64,000 nt of DNA from Undaria pinnatifida (Eukaryota; Sar; Phaeophyceae; Laminariales; Alariaceae). Numbering within the stretch: position 1 is the stretch's first letter; each line of letters starts with the position of its first letter. Below, one piece after another: positions 10,516 to 22,169 of the stretch. The notes beneath the pieces are model-generated. The model had not been told where the DNA came from. It worked only from the letters and a program-made list of their open reading frames with translations, and did no database searches. The stretch spans positions 118,205 to 182,204 of the forward strand of contig JABAKD010000105.1 in NCBI GenBank assembly GCA_012845835.1, read 5' to 3'. A program made the translations under genes and the position numbers.

Positions 10516-11764
10516 GTTTTCAAGCAACGTTGGGTAGTTTGTCATGTCAGGGGGCGCGTCAAACAGACATGTTTTGGCCTAAACAAATATTCTGTGAATA
10601 CCTCTACCGCAGAATGCGTCGTATGCAACATATATGTATCGATGTGTGTGTTGTCCTCACAGCGCACTGCTAATTCTAGGTAACTAATGGCATCAGAGTC
10701 GTTCCTCGGAAGGGCCCAGCGGACTTTTCTGAGCTCCTAACACGTGGAGCATAATACATCGCCCTGAAACATGAGCTCGGAGGCGTTCAATCGCGCAATC
10801 TGAACAATAACTACATGCCCTGATGTAATACCAAATCAAATATTATCGTAAATTTACTTGATTGAAGGGTGGTTCCCCTCTTCCTCTCTTGAGGGGCTCA
10901 GCCGGTCAGGTACATTATTAGTTAGTCCAACAACAGCAAACCCTACTCGTCAATCTATTAGGGCACCTAGTATCAGTACTGATTCCTCGCATTTTAGAGA
11001 GGTTGATATCAAACTGTGCATTATGCTGCACAATGTTTGCTGTAAGATAGGGAAGTAACCGACGAACCAGGCGATATGTTATCAAACAAACTACGGTGAA
11101 ACGGCAACGTACCAGGTACCAACTTCTCTACCAATCATTGACCCAAGATGTCGGGATAGCGCCAAAAAGCATGTGCACGTACGGAATTTCTGACGCTAGC
11201 AGACAAATTGGGCTTCTTGTGAATACACTAAAAAAAAAAAGGGATTCTAAAATAGGTGTCGCTGGAATCAGAGTAATTATCTCGACGCGTATGGAACCAA
11301 AGTTTGGTTGTTGTTTTTGCCCAATTGATCTGAATATGTACTATATGGTTATCATTCTTTTGGTCCGTGATGTGTGTGTTTTCGTTTTTTTAAGGAAAAG
11401 CACGTCCATCGTGTTTCACGGCGGCCGTCTTCTGGCTTCTGATGATGTTGGCAAGGGCCCCCGTCGCTTCTGCCCGTGCTCGGCCAGACAGCGTACAGTT
11501 GGCCGAGATTGAACATAGCTTCGGATCTCCGAGAGGGCCCCAGCGACCGGCGGACATCAAACCAATTTGGTTCGACGCTTGGTGAGGATGAAATGAAACA
11601 TATGATACGTGCTACCGAGTTATCCAACAGCAGCAGAGTTATATTTTACGGGCGAAACGCGTCTAACCGAGCTCGTCAAGCGCAGAACCATCGGAAATGT
11701 GTTCGACAACTTTATTTACCACAATGTTAGTGTTAGTGGTGGTGTTAGAACTAACTCGCAGAAA

Positions 11765-11885
11765 AGTTGGTCGGGTTGCGCGAACGAGTGCCTAAGAAGT
11801 GTAACGTCTCCCGTGACATATCGATCTCTTCGTGTTACGTTGGGAGCTCAGAACCTTCTGCTGCACCTCTTACCGCGTGTGATAA
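11765..11885 (+). repeat. Family B short repeat
   Basis: GTCGGGTTGCGCGAACGAGT, then TTGGGAGCTCAGAACCTTCT and CACCTCTTACCGCGTG. It lies just left of a family A element. Confidence 0.6.
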
Positions 11886-11924
11886 TACTCTGCTACCTTA
11901 GGGGTACTCGTAACGCGTTTTTTT

Positions 11925-12191
11925 ACGGGTGCTACGATAGAGGTGCACACCGCTTTTTTTCTGAGGTTCCTCGATTTGGGAGCTCAAGACCTTTCCCAAA
12001 CGCTTATTTGGAGGAAAATCAAAACTGCTACCATGCCGGATGAAGCATCCGATGGCCTAGGTACGCAACGAGAATCATGCAAAAGAAATGGCCTCTTAGT
12101 TTTTTTTTCTCGACGATTTTGGGTTAAGGAGCCCCGTCATTCAGAAATGGATTTCGTTAAAAAAAGGTATACCTCTATCGTAACACGCGTC
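11925..12191 (+). mobile_element. Family A non-autonomous TIR element (reference copy)
   Basis: Family A elements are about 255-275 bp. They end in inverted copies of about 26 bp with the core GACGCGTGCTACGATAGAGG. In reference direction they contain TTTGGGAGCTCAAGACCTTT, GATGAAGCATCC, a CCATGGCCTAGGTACACAAC block, a CGACGATTTTGGGTTAAGG block, GAGCCCCGTCATTCAG and the right end GTGCTACCTCTATCGTAGCA. This copy has all of these in order (GGTGCTACGATAGAGGTGCA at the left; ACCTCTATCGTAACACGCGT at the right). No protein is encoded, so it fits a MITE-like element that borrows a transposase. The target-site duplication was not determined. Confidence 0.8.
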
Positions 12192-12194
12192 TTT

Positions 12195-13558
12195 CTTTCT
12201 TCTCTATTTCTTTTGTAGGCAGCGCATGTACACGACAGAGACAGGTAATTGCTTTGTATCTTTTTGTTTCCGTTGTTCCGAATGGCGGGGCTCCTGAACT
12301 CAACGTCGTAGGAATGTCGATCTTGACTTTTTTCAATTTTCATTTGTTTTTGTGTGTATCTTGGCAACGAATTTGGCCTCGGGGTTGCGCTTTCAGAGTT
12401 GCTTAAATCGTTTTCTTTTGTTAATGGACCCTCAGGAAACCGGTAAACCGCACCTGTGACTCATCTCACGATAGTCATAGGAGTGTAGATGAATTTTCTG
12501 ATCTCCTAACTTGAGGAGCCCAACAATATTACCACCCGAAATATGACCTCGAACACATTTATTCGCGCAACCCGAGCAACATTTATGTGTGCGCTGGTCC
12601 CAAACCAAAAAGTAGTCGCAAAAAATCATGTTAACCGATAGGTCCACATTTGAGGAGCTCAGCCGGCTATGGTACACTGTTGGCCCAAGAAGTGCACCCT
12701 CTAACCTGGGATGACTCGCTACACGCTGCGTCAAGCAAATCGCCTGATTTTTTTTGTCAGGGAGGAGCAGAGTATACTCGTGTGAGTGGCTCAAACTCGA
12801 TAGTGTAGTAGTGCTGGGGAAACATGGATCGAGGGGTCTTAAATGTAGTAAAAGTAATAGCTATACCCCCCACCGGAGCCTTGGTCTGCCTGGCAGCCAG
12901 GACGCGTGCTACCAATATACATAGCACGTCTCGGTCTCAAAGATCTTCTGAAAGACGGGAACTCTCAACTCAAAATCGTCAAAGCGCCATTTATATTTTA
13001 GCGATATGGATATATTTCTATCTATTCCACGTGCGTTTTTTCACCGAATCGCGTTTTCAGTTTACTTAAATAACATTAAACAAATCGGGTAGAGTCACAG
13101 CACTCCTTAAGCAAAGAGCCCCCAGGAAAATATCGCTTGCATGCCTCTCTACCGGAGCACGTGTGCCTACCCTTGCCATACATAGCCTTGGTCTGTCCCG
13201 TATCCGAGCGCACAACAACTTGAGCAACATGAAACACAAAACCATGAACAGCCCCATGGCCAAAGTACGCATTGAATACAGATCTAAACCAAGAACGGCA
13301 TTCCGACGATATATTGGTACCCCCCCCCCCCCCCCGTACGTCGTTCAGAACGGCTCTTCGCGCTTGGTGCGAGCAATGTTTGCCAGGTTAGGGAAAACCC
13401 GACGTGCTCCGTCCCGGCAGTGTAGAGATGTGAGGGTCTACGGTCATACGACTGTGGCCATGCCCAAAGTGCCCTCAAGTCATTCGGATACTTTTACAGG
13501 AAAACGTGCTACAAACCATAGAGTAACGCGCAACCTCCTTGCTCGTCGATAACGTGCG
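12195..13558. other. Gene-free stretch with family A and B fragments
   Basis: An inverted family B copy is at 12455-12590 and a family B-like end near 12650-12720. A C16 run sits at 13320-13335. Open frames are short and unconvincing. Confidence 0.4.
12455..12590 (-). repeat. Family B short repeat, inverted
   Basis: The reverse complement reads GTTGCGCGAATAAATGTGTT, CGAGGTCATATTTCGGGTGG, then GGGCTCCTCAAGTTAGGAGA, matching family B in order. Confidence 0.6.
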
Positions 13559-13879
13559 GTGCTGCTTGCGTTGCCGAGCAGGAAGCTGGTGCTTCACAAT
13601 CAGATCGACGGGCTCTTCTCGGCCATCGCGCAGCGCCCAGAGAACAGCACTGGGACGGGGGCGCATTCGGAACCGTCGCTGAACACATGGAAAGAAGGCG
13701 AAAGGGAGTTCAAGATTGCGATAGTGGGGGACAGCACCATGCGGGTGAGACTGGGTTGGTACTCATGTTTCGACACGTGCGACGGTATCATAGAGATGCA
13801 GAGGGATTTTTCCCAGGTTCCTAACTTATCGAGGGGAGGTCTATCGCTCACCACAACTAAGGGTTCTTGGCAAAATTAA
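13559..13879 (+). pseudogene. SGNH-hydrolase-like exon or gene fragment
   Basis: Open frame of 106 codons with balanced composition, unlike the repeat-derived frames around it. Seen: EFKIAIVGDSTMRVRLGW near residues 50-67. The GDS-x-MR block after a hydrophobic strand is the first block of SGNH/PC-esterase-type hydrolases, where the Ser is the nucleophile. The other blocks (Gly, Asn, DxxH) are not visible before the TAA at 13877, so at best this is one exon or a fragment. There is no ATG at the left: the frame begins at a GTG. An AG acceptor (CCGAGCAG, ending near 13582) could open the exon. The right side runs into family A-like sequence near 13960. Enzyme identity is an inference from one motif. 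Confidence 0.4.
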
Positions 13880-14714
13880 AGCGAAAGTTCGAGAGCAAAC
13901 GTACGTGGACGTCTAGATAAAACGAGAAACCACAGCAATACTGCAAAAAAAAAAAAACTGACATTTCGACGATTTTGAGTGAAGAAATCGCAAAGTTCAG
14001 AAGATACGTAGGCCAAACCGTGCTTCCTCTGGATGCGAGAGGGGTAGCATTTTCTTCGGGATTTGTTTTGTCTGCCTAACGCGGCTAACCAACTGAGGAG
14101 GTGCCTTACATCGCCGTGTTATACCAAAAAAGTCTCGGACACAAGGCTACGGTAGCGGTGCCCCGCTAGTGTTACAAGGCTCTTCCTCACTCGGTGGGGC
14201 CGATTAATACATCGTCCAAAAACCGAACTACTTGACTAAACTGAAAATTCCTCTCGATGGACACACCCATGGTGTAGGTATACAACAAGTACTTTTCCAA
14301 AAACCAATAGTAGTAATCGCATGATTTCCGTGTTACAGATCCTCGTTAGCCCATTCCACCCCCAATTTATGTCTCGCACACTCTAACCAGCACGAAAGCT
14401 CAAGACCGCAAAGGACCAGTGCGGTTCTCATTCGCGCGGGTGAACACAAGCCCCAGCAAATTGCCCCAAAAATGATCCCCCACGGTATGCTTTGGTCTCT
14501 CCACGTCGGCCTCCCGCAAACTTGGGATGAACAGGAAAGAGCAACCCGAGGAAAAACCCAATGGGGTAAAACGTAGCGACTGTAAAACATTAAAACAGTG
14601 TCGGGGAGTTTTTCTCAGTGGGGACGAGGAACCTCGCTGAGCGTGAAACGTTTTTCCGGCTAAACATATCCCTACCGCCTCTGTGGTGTAACAACCCCAT
14701 GCGTCCCTGTGTGT

Positions 14715-15182
14715 TGACGCGTGCTACGAGAGAGGTAACGCGCCTTTTGGTCACGACATTTGTGTGGGCTAGCACACCATGCCGTTGAATTCGTACAAGA
14801 AATATAATTTATAGGCGAAGGCTGCCGTGGGGGGGGGGCAACACATGCCATGGTAGAGGTTCACCTTTTTTTTTTTTGCGGCTCTCCAGTTGAGGACTAC
14901 TCCTCCTACCGCTGGCTTTGGGGGGAGGAGGCATAGAGCGACGTGCACCGCGATGAAGAATGCCATGGTCTAACCATAGAAAAGCAAATTATTTTCCAAT
15001 GCGAGAATAACGTTCCGACGATTATGAGAAACAACACCTTTAGAGGCCCAAACCCTTCCCTATACAAACTTCGAGTAAACTTGTCCTAAAAAGAGGGTTT
15101 GCAGTTGAAAAGGCGTTAAGGAGCCCCGTCATTCCGAAACACAAATGACCAAAAAAGTGCCACCTATATCGTAGCACGCGTC
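14715..15182 (+). mobile_element. Composite family A element with internal insertion
   Basis: The left end GACGCGTGCTACGAGAGAGG and the right end GTGCCACCTATATCGTAGCA face each other as in family A, with GGCGTTAAGGAGCCCCGTCA before the right end. The interior is about 200 bp longer than normal. It contains AGAGGCCCAAACCCTTCCCT, which recurs near 15797 and 35940, so another repeat appears to be nested inside. Confidence 0.5.
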
Positions 15183-15946
15183 GGGTACCCCCTTGTTTCG
15201 CTACAGGTTTGAACCACTCGCAATAACAACTCTGTGCCCGACTGATTCTACCATAGCCCCCCCCCAAAAAAAACAACAATTTTGTTTCACGGACGTCAAT
15301 ATCTTCTCGACACTGGGAAGGGTGCCATGAAAAAAATGCCTTCAGATTGTTTTCTTGATTGCAAGACACTTGAAAGGACGACCTCGGGGAGGCGAGGGGC
15401 CCCGAATACGGCCGTGACCTAGTTTTTTAACCGGCGTCTCCGTTTCAGAAAAGTTGGGGGGGCTTCCCTGGAACGACACGCCCCCACGCTAGAAAACACA
15501 TTTACGAGGCGGATTGCTTGGCACAGCGTGCGTACGTGTAGCTTTGCAGATTAATTTCGCGAAAAACACAACTACACGAAATTGTACGACGGCAAAGTAG
15601 TAGAGGGGGTGGTCACGCCCTAATGACGCTGAGCCCCTGCGAAAAAAACGCCTTCAAAGTGACCCCCCTACGGTATCCTTGGTCTGTATACAACTTGTAT
15701 CTAGACCATATACCTGGTATACGGTAAGGGGGCTGATCTTACTTTATATTGTAGGAGTCAATATGTAGGTTAGGTGTAGATCACCTTAACCCCTTTAGAG
15801 CCCCCAAATCCCTCCCCCTACTAGGCTGAAATAAGCTTGTCCCCAGAAAGGGTTCCCAGCAATAAACCCGTTAAGTCAATACCCCTGTAGGGAAAACAAT
15901 GGTGCACCCCTGGCGTAGCATGCGTCCGTCGCCAATAACCGCGAGG
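15183..15946. other. Gene-free stretch with family C end
   Basis: A family C right end (CCTTCAAAGTGACCCCCCTA, then CGGTATCCTTGGTC) lies at about 15650-15690. The rest is unassigned. Confidence 0.4.
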
Positions 15947-16200
15947 TCAGATGGCAATCATTGCGCGATTTCCGTCTCTCCCCATCGCCTCGATTAGATG
16001 CAAACCATGGCGCTTGCGTGGCTCATGATTCAGCGGGAGGAACTCACCTGTGGGGAAGACCCGCTTGATCTCGGGTGTGCCAACGCCCAAACGATCAACA
16101 CGGATGATGGGATCCTGTCGTCGGAGAGCCCGGGAATGTCTATCAGCGTCAAGTATGTCAAGGTAATGAACGTTGTTCAAACGTCAAGTGCTTTAACCCG
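15947..16200. other. Possible exon relic, strand uncertain
   Basis: All three of the longer frames here look non-random, so this may be a damaged exon. On the minus strand YLTLIDIPGLSDDR resembles a GTPase G3 (DxPG) block and is followed in frame by a GTGAGT donor-like site near 16048. On the plus strand a frame ends SISVKYVK just before GTAATG. The two readings exclude each other and I cannot decide between them. Confidence 0.2.
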
Positions 16201-16349
16201 TTTCCAACTCTTTATTTGTTTTTGTACTGTATGTCTATCTCTGACATCTCTATTTTTAATAGTGTTTGTCTACATGGTTTGTCCCCATGTCGGGAGTGCG
16301 GTGCTAAAAGGACTTGCCTGACTACGTGGTTAATTGCAACGACTACGTA

Positions 16350-16622
16350 GCCGAACCAACTCGCAGTTGGGGAGGTACCCTGCCGGGTTTGAGCTACTCA
16401 CACGAGTGACTCTGTACGACACCGGCAAAACGAGTTTAGGCGATTCTTTTTGGCGCATCGTAGCTTGTCATCCCGTAGCGGATTATTATCGAAGAAATAA
16501 ACAGCAAAGAAAGCTTGGTACCGCAAACGAACAGAGGGGTCACTCGCACAAGTGACCCCGAGCCATTGCAACAATAAGGTCCCCTAACATGGGACCCATC
16601 CCCCTACCGTAGCTTTGGCTAG
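16350..16622 (-). mobile_element. Family C TIR element, inverted
   Basis: Contains GAGCTACTCACACGAGTGAC at the left. Near the right it has a 9-bp perfect hairpin GGGGTCACT/AGTGACCCC (16536-16559). It ends CCCCCTACCGTAGCTTTGGC, matching the family C terminus. Confidence 0.7.
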
Positions 16623-18790
16623 CCGTCACATCAAACTCGCGCTGAGTCCCTCCCACTAGAAACTTGCGTTGTGTCCACGTGAGGAGCTGTATGCCCCTGG
16701 CACCCCCCCACAACACCCGCTTCTGAGAAACGTGATGGCGCGATCCGACGGGAAATCACGTGTACCTGGGGTCAGGTGCTCAAAAAGCACATAGGCTTTC
16801 AAAGGTAGTGCGTATTATCTTCCGTTTTCATGCTTCGAAGTCACTTATAAGATATTTGGTCCAAACGATGAAGGCTGTGGGGAAGGTGGGTTAGCTTTTA
16901 AGGCAATTGATTACGGCGGACCAGAGAGAGGCGCCCACCGCGCGAAAGACTTTTAGGGCGTTTTAGTTTCGCGATAGTCTCCGCTATACTTTACAACTGT
17001 TAATTACTCTACGCCAACTAATCCAATGTTTACGCTCTATATATGATTGAGGTGCAACCAGCCACTCGCGCCGAATGACCCTCAGCTCCAAGGTTAGTGA
17101 AAATGGGGGCGCCCCTCCCCTACCGTAGCCTTTGTCCAGAGTGTTTTTCCTCTACCGTAGCGTGTTCGACTATAGTACATTCGCGGTGAGTCTATCGGTG
17201 ACTCGCTAAATTCTGCCTGCCACAGGAATACCTGGTGCTGTCTTTTTGTTTTCGGTGCGTGGTGAACTGTAAAATCAATCCTCCGTGTCGTTGGCGGCAC
17301 ACATCGCGAACGCGATGCCAATACAAAGTCAGTATTCGAGATTGCAAATATAACGGAGATATCACGCGCACGAGGTCTGAGATTGAACCTCGTGCCGACG
17401 ATTCGTTCGATTTGACGACGCGTGCCACGATAAAAGGATGCGCCTGTTTATTTTCAAGGCTCCAGTGTCTTGAGGAACTCTCTTTTCTACCTCACCCTAA
17501 AGCTTCTTTTGATAGAGATAAATTTACAAGTGCAACACCCGACTATTGTATAGCAGTCCCATGGCATAGGGGTACACGACGGACAACGCAAAACTACATG
17601 GTGTTCCCACGATGATCTAGGTAAACTCCTGGAGTGAAGAAGCCCCATCAATCGGAGATATCATTTTCGGGGGAGAAATGGTGACACCGCCATCTTAGCA
17701 CTTACTTGCCATTAACGTCTGCTCGCACAGTCAGACATACTCCCGCCACAGAAAGTGCCACATCTGTCGTAGATCGTAACACATATCCCCTACCGTGTGG
17801 CATGCGTCCCAGGTCGTAGCATGAGTTGGCTGACGTACTTGTTTCGCGGTTTCCTGCGCGTCGAAGCAGACAATCGAAAGCTGCCAGGGAGAAAGCGTGG
17901 AGGCAGATTTCGTGTACTTCGGGTGCGGGCTTCGTCTCCTGCAGCTCATCCCCGACCGGGAAGAGTCGGCGGCGGCTCTAGACACGTGAGAGGGTGAAAA
18001 TCATGCCAAGGTAGAGGACGTAGCACTTTTGAGCCAGGCATTTTCTGAGTGACTCGCTCGTCAACTGGGCGAGTTGCCCTGTCAGTACGAATGCCCATTA
18101 CATTTTCATAGCCTAGGTAGTTGTACGCGAAACAATGAGGCGTCCCAAGGTAGGGGTCGCACCTTTGTCATAGACATTTCTGACCGGTGGAGCCCCTCAA
18201 ATGAGAAGCTATGGGCGAGTGAGGTGATTTTACGAGCATGCTTGTTTTCGACCAAGGGCATGCACCTCCTTGTCGGCTTGTTCGAACGAACGTGCTCGAA
18301 CCCATCTTTCGGGAAATATGTGGCGTTAGCTCCTCATGTTAGGAGCTCAGGAAGTTCCGCTGAAACCCCATCGCGGGATGGCTCCAGGCCCATTGGGTAA
18401 ATTTCGTCGGGCGCAGCACGCAATGTTCATCAACTTCGAGTTTCGGGTGGGGTGTTGAGCTTGTGAGGACCGACATGAATCATTAGGTGGACCTCTGCCG
18501 TAGTTTCGTTACCAGTTAAAATGTCGCAGTAGAGTAATCTGACATGACTATAATTCACCAAGTTGATTCGGCAACTCCTATTTGAGAGATATAACGCTTC
18601 TCTATTCCCCACTGCATGCACTACCCATGCACGTTGCGAGAGGTTCGTCCCAAACTCACTCCTGGTAGTTCGAACTCTAAACAATACTAACAATGACGTA
18701 AAAGCTTTGCAATTTCTATTGAGGGGTCGTGTTGGAGTAGACGCGTCATGGGGCCGCTCTTGAACCCCCAAGCTTTCTCCTGTGTCCGGG
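16623..18790. other. Gene-free stretch with A, B and C fragments
   Basis: Family C ends lie at 17050-17135, a family A right end at 17640-17700 and a family B copy at 18275-18395. The open frame at 17235-17615 includes family A end sequence and is not taken as a gene. Confidence 0.4.
18275..18395 (+). repeat. Family B short repeat
   Basis: Reads TTCGAACGAACGTGCTCGAA, CCCATCTTTCGGG, GTTAGCTCCTCATGTTAGGA and CATCGCGGGATGGCTCC. Confidence 0.55.
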
Positions 18791-19046
18791 CGCGTGCCAC
18801 GATTCAAGTAGCACGTTTTCGATAGCATATTTTACGAATGGAAGTCTTCTTAACCCAATTTTGGCGGAATGCCTTTCCCTTTTTTTTAAACAACAGCAGT
18901 TGTATACCTAGTCCATGGGTTTGTTCATTGGGTTGGACTCTACGTTTTTTCGAGACAAAATCAATTTTGTGTGGGGCGCAGAACGCCTAACGTGAAAGTC
19001 CTTTTGCAGTAAGAAGCGTGCCGCCTTATCGTGGCATATGTTCGTC
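18791..19046 (-). mobile_element. Family A TIR element, degenerate
   Basis: The left end CGCGTGCCACGATTCAAGTA, then TTCTTAACCCAATTTTGGCG, TATACCTAGTCCATGGG, and a right end ATCGTGGCATATG. Both ends carry several changes. Confidence 0.6.
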
Positions 19047-19669
19047 CCTTGATAATAACAGGCGAACATGGTATTGTCAGGGTCTCGCGTATGCGCGTGC
19101 ATGCTCAAGCTTAGTTTGGAGCCAAGGTTACTATTTTTTAGGGAAAGTGTACTTTCCTTGCCACTACCGAGTATAGCGCACCCGCGCGAGTTGCTCCGTT
19201 TTGCTCCGTACGTCATGTACAGAAACATTTGGCACATCCCTCTATGGTGCCCCCTCCCCATCAACGACACAGTAGTGCTTCCACCTTGACGCAGGCTACG
19301 GTAGGGGGGTTGTGTTGTACGATGTACAATACAAGGTTCCCCTTCGGGAAGCTCGTACAGGGGAGTGGCGCAAGAACACAATATTGTCACTGCCGGGCGC
19401 GATGACCATCCATTGTACATACAAGGTGAAACTCTCCCCGAAAAAAAAGATGATTTCGCATTTATCCGGTACTCTCTTGGGTGTGCTCAATAGCAGTACC
19501 TTTTACACCTTTTGGGTACTCGATAGACGTGCCCATGACCGCGATCGGTTATATCGTTATTGAGCAAACAATCACTCTCAAAACCCATCATGTCTTTTCA
19601 GACCGTTTGTAAATTACGTATGGATAAATCAGAGGAGAGCGCCACGCTTCGAACTCCAGCTGTTTAGGG

Positions 19670-20620
19670 ATTGCCAAGAAGCGGCTCGTATTGATGGGAG
19701 GGTATAACAGACCCACACTGATGGCGTGCGATGTGACTCGTAAATACTGTACAAAACAATTTCAAGAAGCAAACATACTGAGAACGAGGGAGCAAGAGGA
19801 CAATACATGACAGGCTAGCTATGACAAATGAAACTCGCCGCAGTATGGTGAGCATACGGCACGCGCACATGGCTCTGTCTGCTGCTGCTGCTTGCTGGGC
19901 GGCAGGGTCGTACACACGGCGTCGTGCTTCCCCCATTTTGTTTGGTGTCTCGTCATCATCTGTGACGTAGGCAAGAAACCCCCGTAAAGTTGATATACGT
20001 AAAAACACTGCCTCTGTGAACTAATATGTAAGGATCGGTTTGTATCTCATTACTTTTCCAAAGATCCCTCCCCGTATTTCCGTCCAAAGTAACGCGACCA
20101 GTGATCTTGATCACACCCTCGCAGCGGCAGCTCAGCAGAAAGATGCGGTAGTGTGGAGTGACAGATCACAAGCTCCGACAAAAACAACTCACCGCAGCAT
20201 AGCGAGGAATCGCCACGCGCACGTACGTGATGTATCCTGCTACTGCTGCTGTGCGGCGGGGTTGTACACCTACGTAGCGTGGTGCTGTCCTCATGTTGTC
20301 TGGTGCCTGTCATCTATGGTTTGGGCAAAATCTCCGACACAAAACATGTGGACTTGAATTTATGGATGGTTTGGTATGTATATATTACTATCAAAAATGT
20401 TCCTATATTAGCGCCTCAGTTGGCGCGATCTCTGGACATGATATGGACATGCGCACGAAGCGGCAGCACAGCAGAGATATGGGGTATGGTGGGGTGACAA
20501 ATGGCACGCTCCTATCAAAGCAATAAGCCACTACAACAGCAGCCACACGCGCATAGAGTTGCAGGCTGCTGCTGCTAGGGGGCTGTACTGCTGCTGGGCG
20601 CGTAGCAATGCGCTCTGTGC
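19670..20620 (+). repeat. Tandem array, three units of about 340 bp
   Basis: Three diverged units share the order CAGCAGA..., TGACAAATG/TGACAGATC, CGCCGCAGYATRGYGA, ACGCGCACRTRCGTG, a CTGCTGCTGCT run and GGGTTGTACACC-like sequence. The CTG runs lie near 19879, 20238 and 20570, giving spacings of about 359 and 332 bp. Open frames across it are short and not conserved between units. Confidence 0.7.
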
Positions 20621-20696
20621 AAAAATAGGGAAACGTACGTGTACCCTCTACGAGCAGGAAACCCGGTGTGCATCCAATCTTACGTGCGTATACGGC

Positions 20697-20825
20697 GGTA
20701 GGGGATGCGGAAACCCAATCACCGGGGGAATGCGTAAACCCAGTTCACGGAGGGATGGGGAAACCAAATCTCCGGGGGGATGCGGAAACACCGTCCCGGG
20801 GGATGTTGCGGAAGTCCGGAGACTT
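20697..20825 (+). repeat. Minisatellite, about five units of 25-27 bp
   Basis: Units follow GGGGATGCGGAAACCCAATC plus CCCGG-type endings, with point changes in each. A 214-codon minus-strand frame that crosses it is best explained by the repeat keeping a frame open. Confidence 0.75.
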
Positions 20826-21983
20826 GCCTGACGTGTGTTCAACGCCAAAACGTGTAAAAGGCTTGCCACGCGCGATACACTGCACGGATCGCGACTAAAC
20901 CTCCGGAAATGTGACCGCAAACCTCCGAAAACGCGACCCCAACGGTCAAAGGTGGGATAACCCCGGTATGGGCCAGTCGGAAAAACCGGCAACATGCAAG
21001 AGGGTTGGCCGGGGTTCTCCATGATCGCAGGGCCCTTTCCAGATGGCAATGAAGTAGTGGTCCCTCTATAGTGCCGGTATGTGCCAGTCCGAAATGCCTG
21101 CACTATAGCGGCGACCGGCGCTACTCCCCGTAGTGCATATTTTTTCTGTTGACACATGCTGCTGTAGAGGTGGGCCGATTTGTATTTTTGAGGCTCGTAA
21201 CCAGTTAAGGGCCCTATGCCTTCTACGGGAAATGAACTGGTTTTGGGCAGACTAAAAGTGCGACCCGATGCCAAAACCCATGGCCTAGGCACCTAAAAGA
21301 GTCAGAATGAAAAGGAAATTCCAACGACTTTGGCTTAAGAAGCCCGTCATTCATAAACAAGAAATCCAACAAATGCTACCAAGCTCTCTGGTGGCCGGCG
21401 TCTGTTCCCATCGGTGCCAAGTCACTTCACAGACATTATGAACAGGGCTACGATAGACGACGAAGACGACGTTAGGGGTGGACACCCCCTTTTCCCCTGC
21501 CTCTGAGTTGAGGAATAGTCGCGCGAGTGGCTAGATGCATCTTAATACGGAAAGAGGCTTTAACCATGGTGTTGTTGGCATAAAGTGTAATAGTACTTTG
21601 GAACAGTTGGATAGCGTTGTATATCGCGAAATTTGAAAAGCATTGAAGGCCACTCATGCGGTGAGCGCCCATGGGTCGCTAAAACGAAACCTGTTACTTG
21701 ACCGTCCTATCATACAGTATAGCCTCTATCAAGAATCGTAATGTGCGCACAAACCTTGAGTGTGCCATCATTTGGAATACGAACGGTGTTCCGTCTCTTA
21801 AGGGATGCAGGTAGTCCATAGGGAAGTGACCACGGCCAGTGACGATGAATACCTCCCCCCCCCCCCCCCCCCCCCCCCCGCTTCATTTCCTCGCCTACCA
21901 ACCCCTCCCATCCTCTATCTTACCCTCGTCTCCTCCGCTCGTCTTCCCTGCGCGGCCGTAGATGGGTAAACTATGAACGTCTT
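20826..21983. other. Gene-free stretch
   Basis: The right two thirds of a family A element lie at 21228-21400 (CCCATGGCCTAGGCACC, TTCCAACGACTTTGGC, AAGCCCGTCATTC). A short internal duplication around GTATGGGCCAGTCGGAAA is at 20965 and 21077. A C-run of about 26 bases ends at 21879. Confidence 0.4.
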
Positions 21984-22166
21984 ATGGAAGAAGCGGTGCT
22001 ATATTACCGTTCCGGGGGGGCTAGTGGCGGGAGAAGGGTTCCAGTGGGGGAGGCGTTCATGACGACCCACAGCTTCGCGGACGAGGTGTTGGACGGAGAA
22101 TACGAAGCTCGCGTGCGTTAGTACGAAGATGAGGAAGAATCTCTGTTGGCCAAGTGCCGCAAGAAG
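21984..22166 (+). pseudogene. Exon relic with splice donor and one in-frame TAG
   Basis: From an ATG at 21984 a frame with ordinary protein composition reads through GEAFMTTHSFADEVLDGEYE and, after a TAG at 22119-22121, continues YEDEEESLLAKCRKK and ends exactly at AAG followed by GTAAGC, a strong donor-like site at 22167. The acidic/basic tail suggests a helical, perhaps coiled, segment. No domain is recognised and no second exon was found. The TAG could be a point mutation in a dead gene copy, or the true reading could start after it. Confidence 0.35.
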
Positions 22167-22169
22167 GTA

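Larger units (their letters stand above)
10156..11924. other. Gene-free stretch with family B pieces
   Basis: Besides the listed copies, an inverted family B piece lies at 10736-10830 and family B-like ends near 10880-10960. None of the open frames shows a motif I recognise. Confidence 0.4.

Noticed and set aside
20697-20825. Possible CRISPR-like array
   Set aside because: Units are contiguous without unique spacers of equal length; it is a minisatellite in a eukaryotic setting.
20648-21292. 214-codon minus-strand open frame
   Set aside because: Much of it is the 25-bp minisatellite, which keeps a frame open. Nothing recognisable is outside the repeat.
1-22166. Reassignment of TAG to an amino acid
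   Set aside because: The Copia relic also has TAA, and frameshifts and damaged motifs occur in the same elements. General decay explains the stops.
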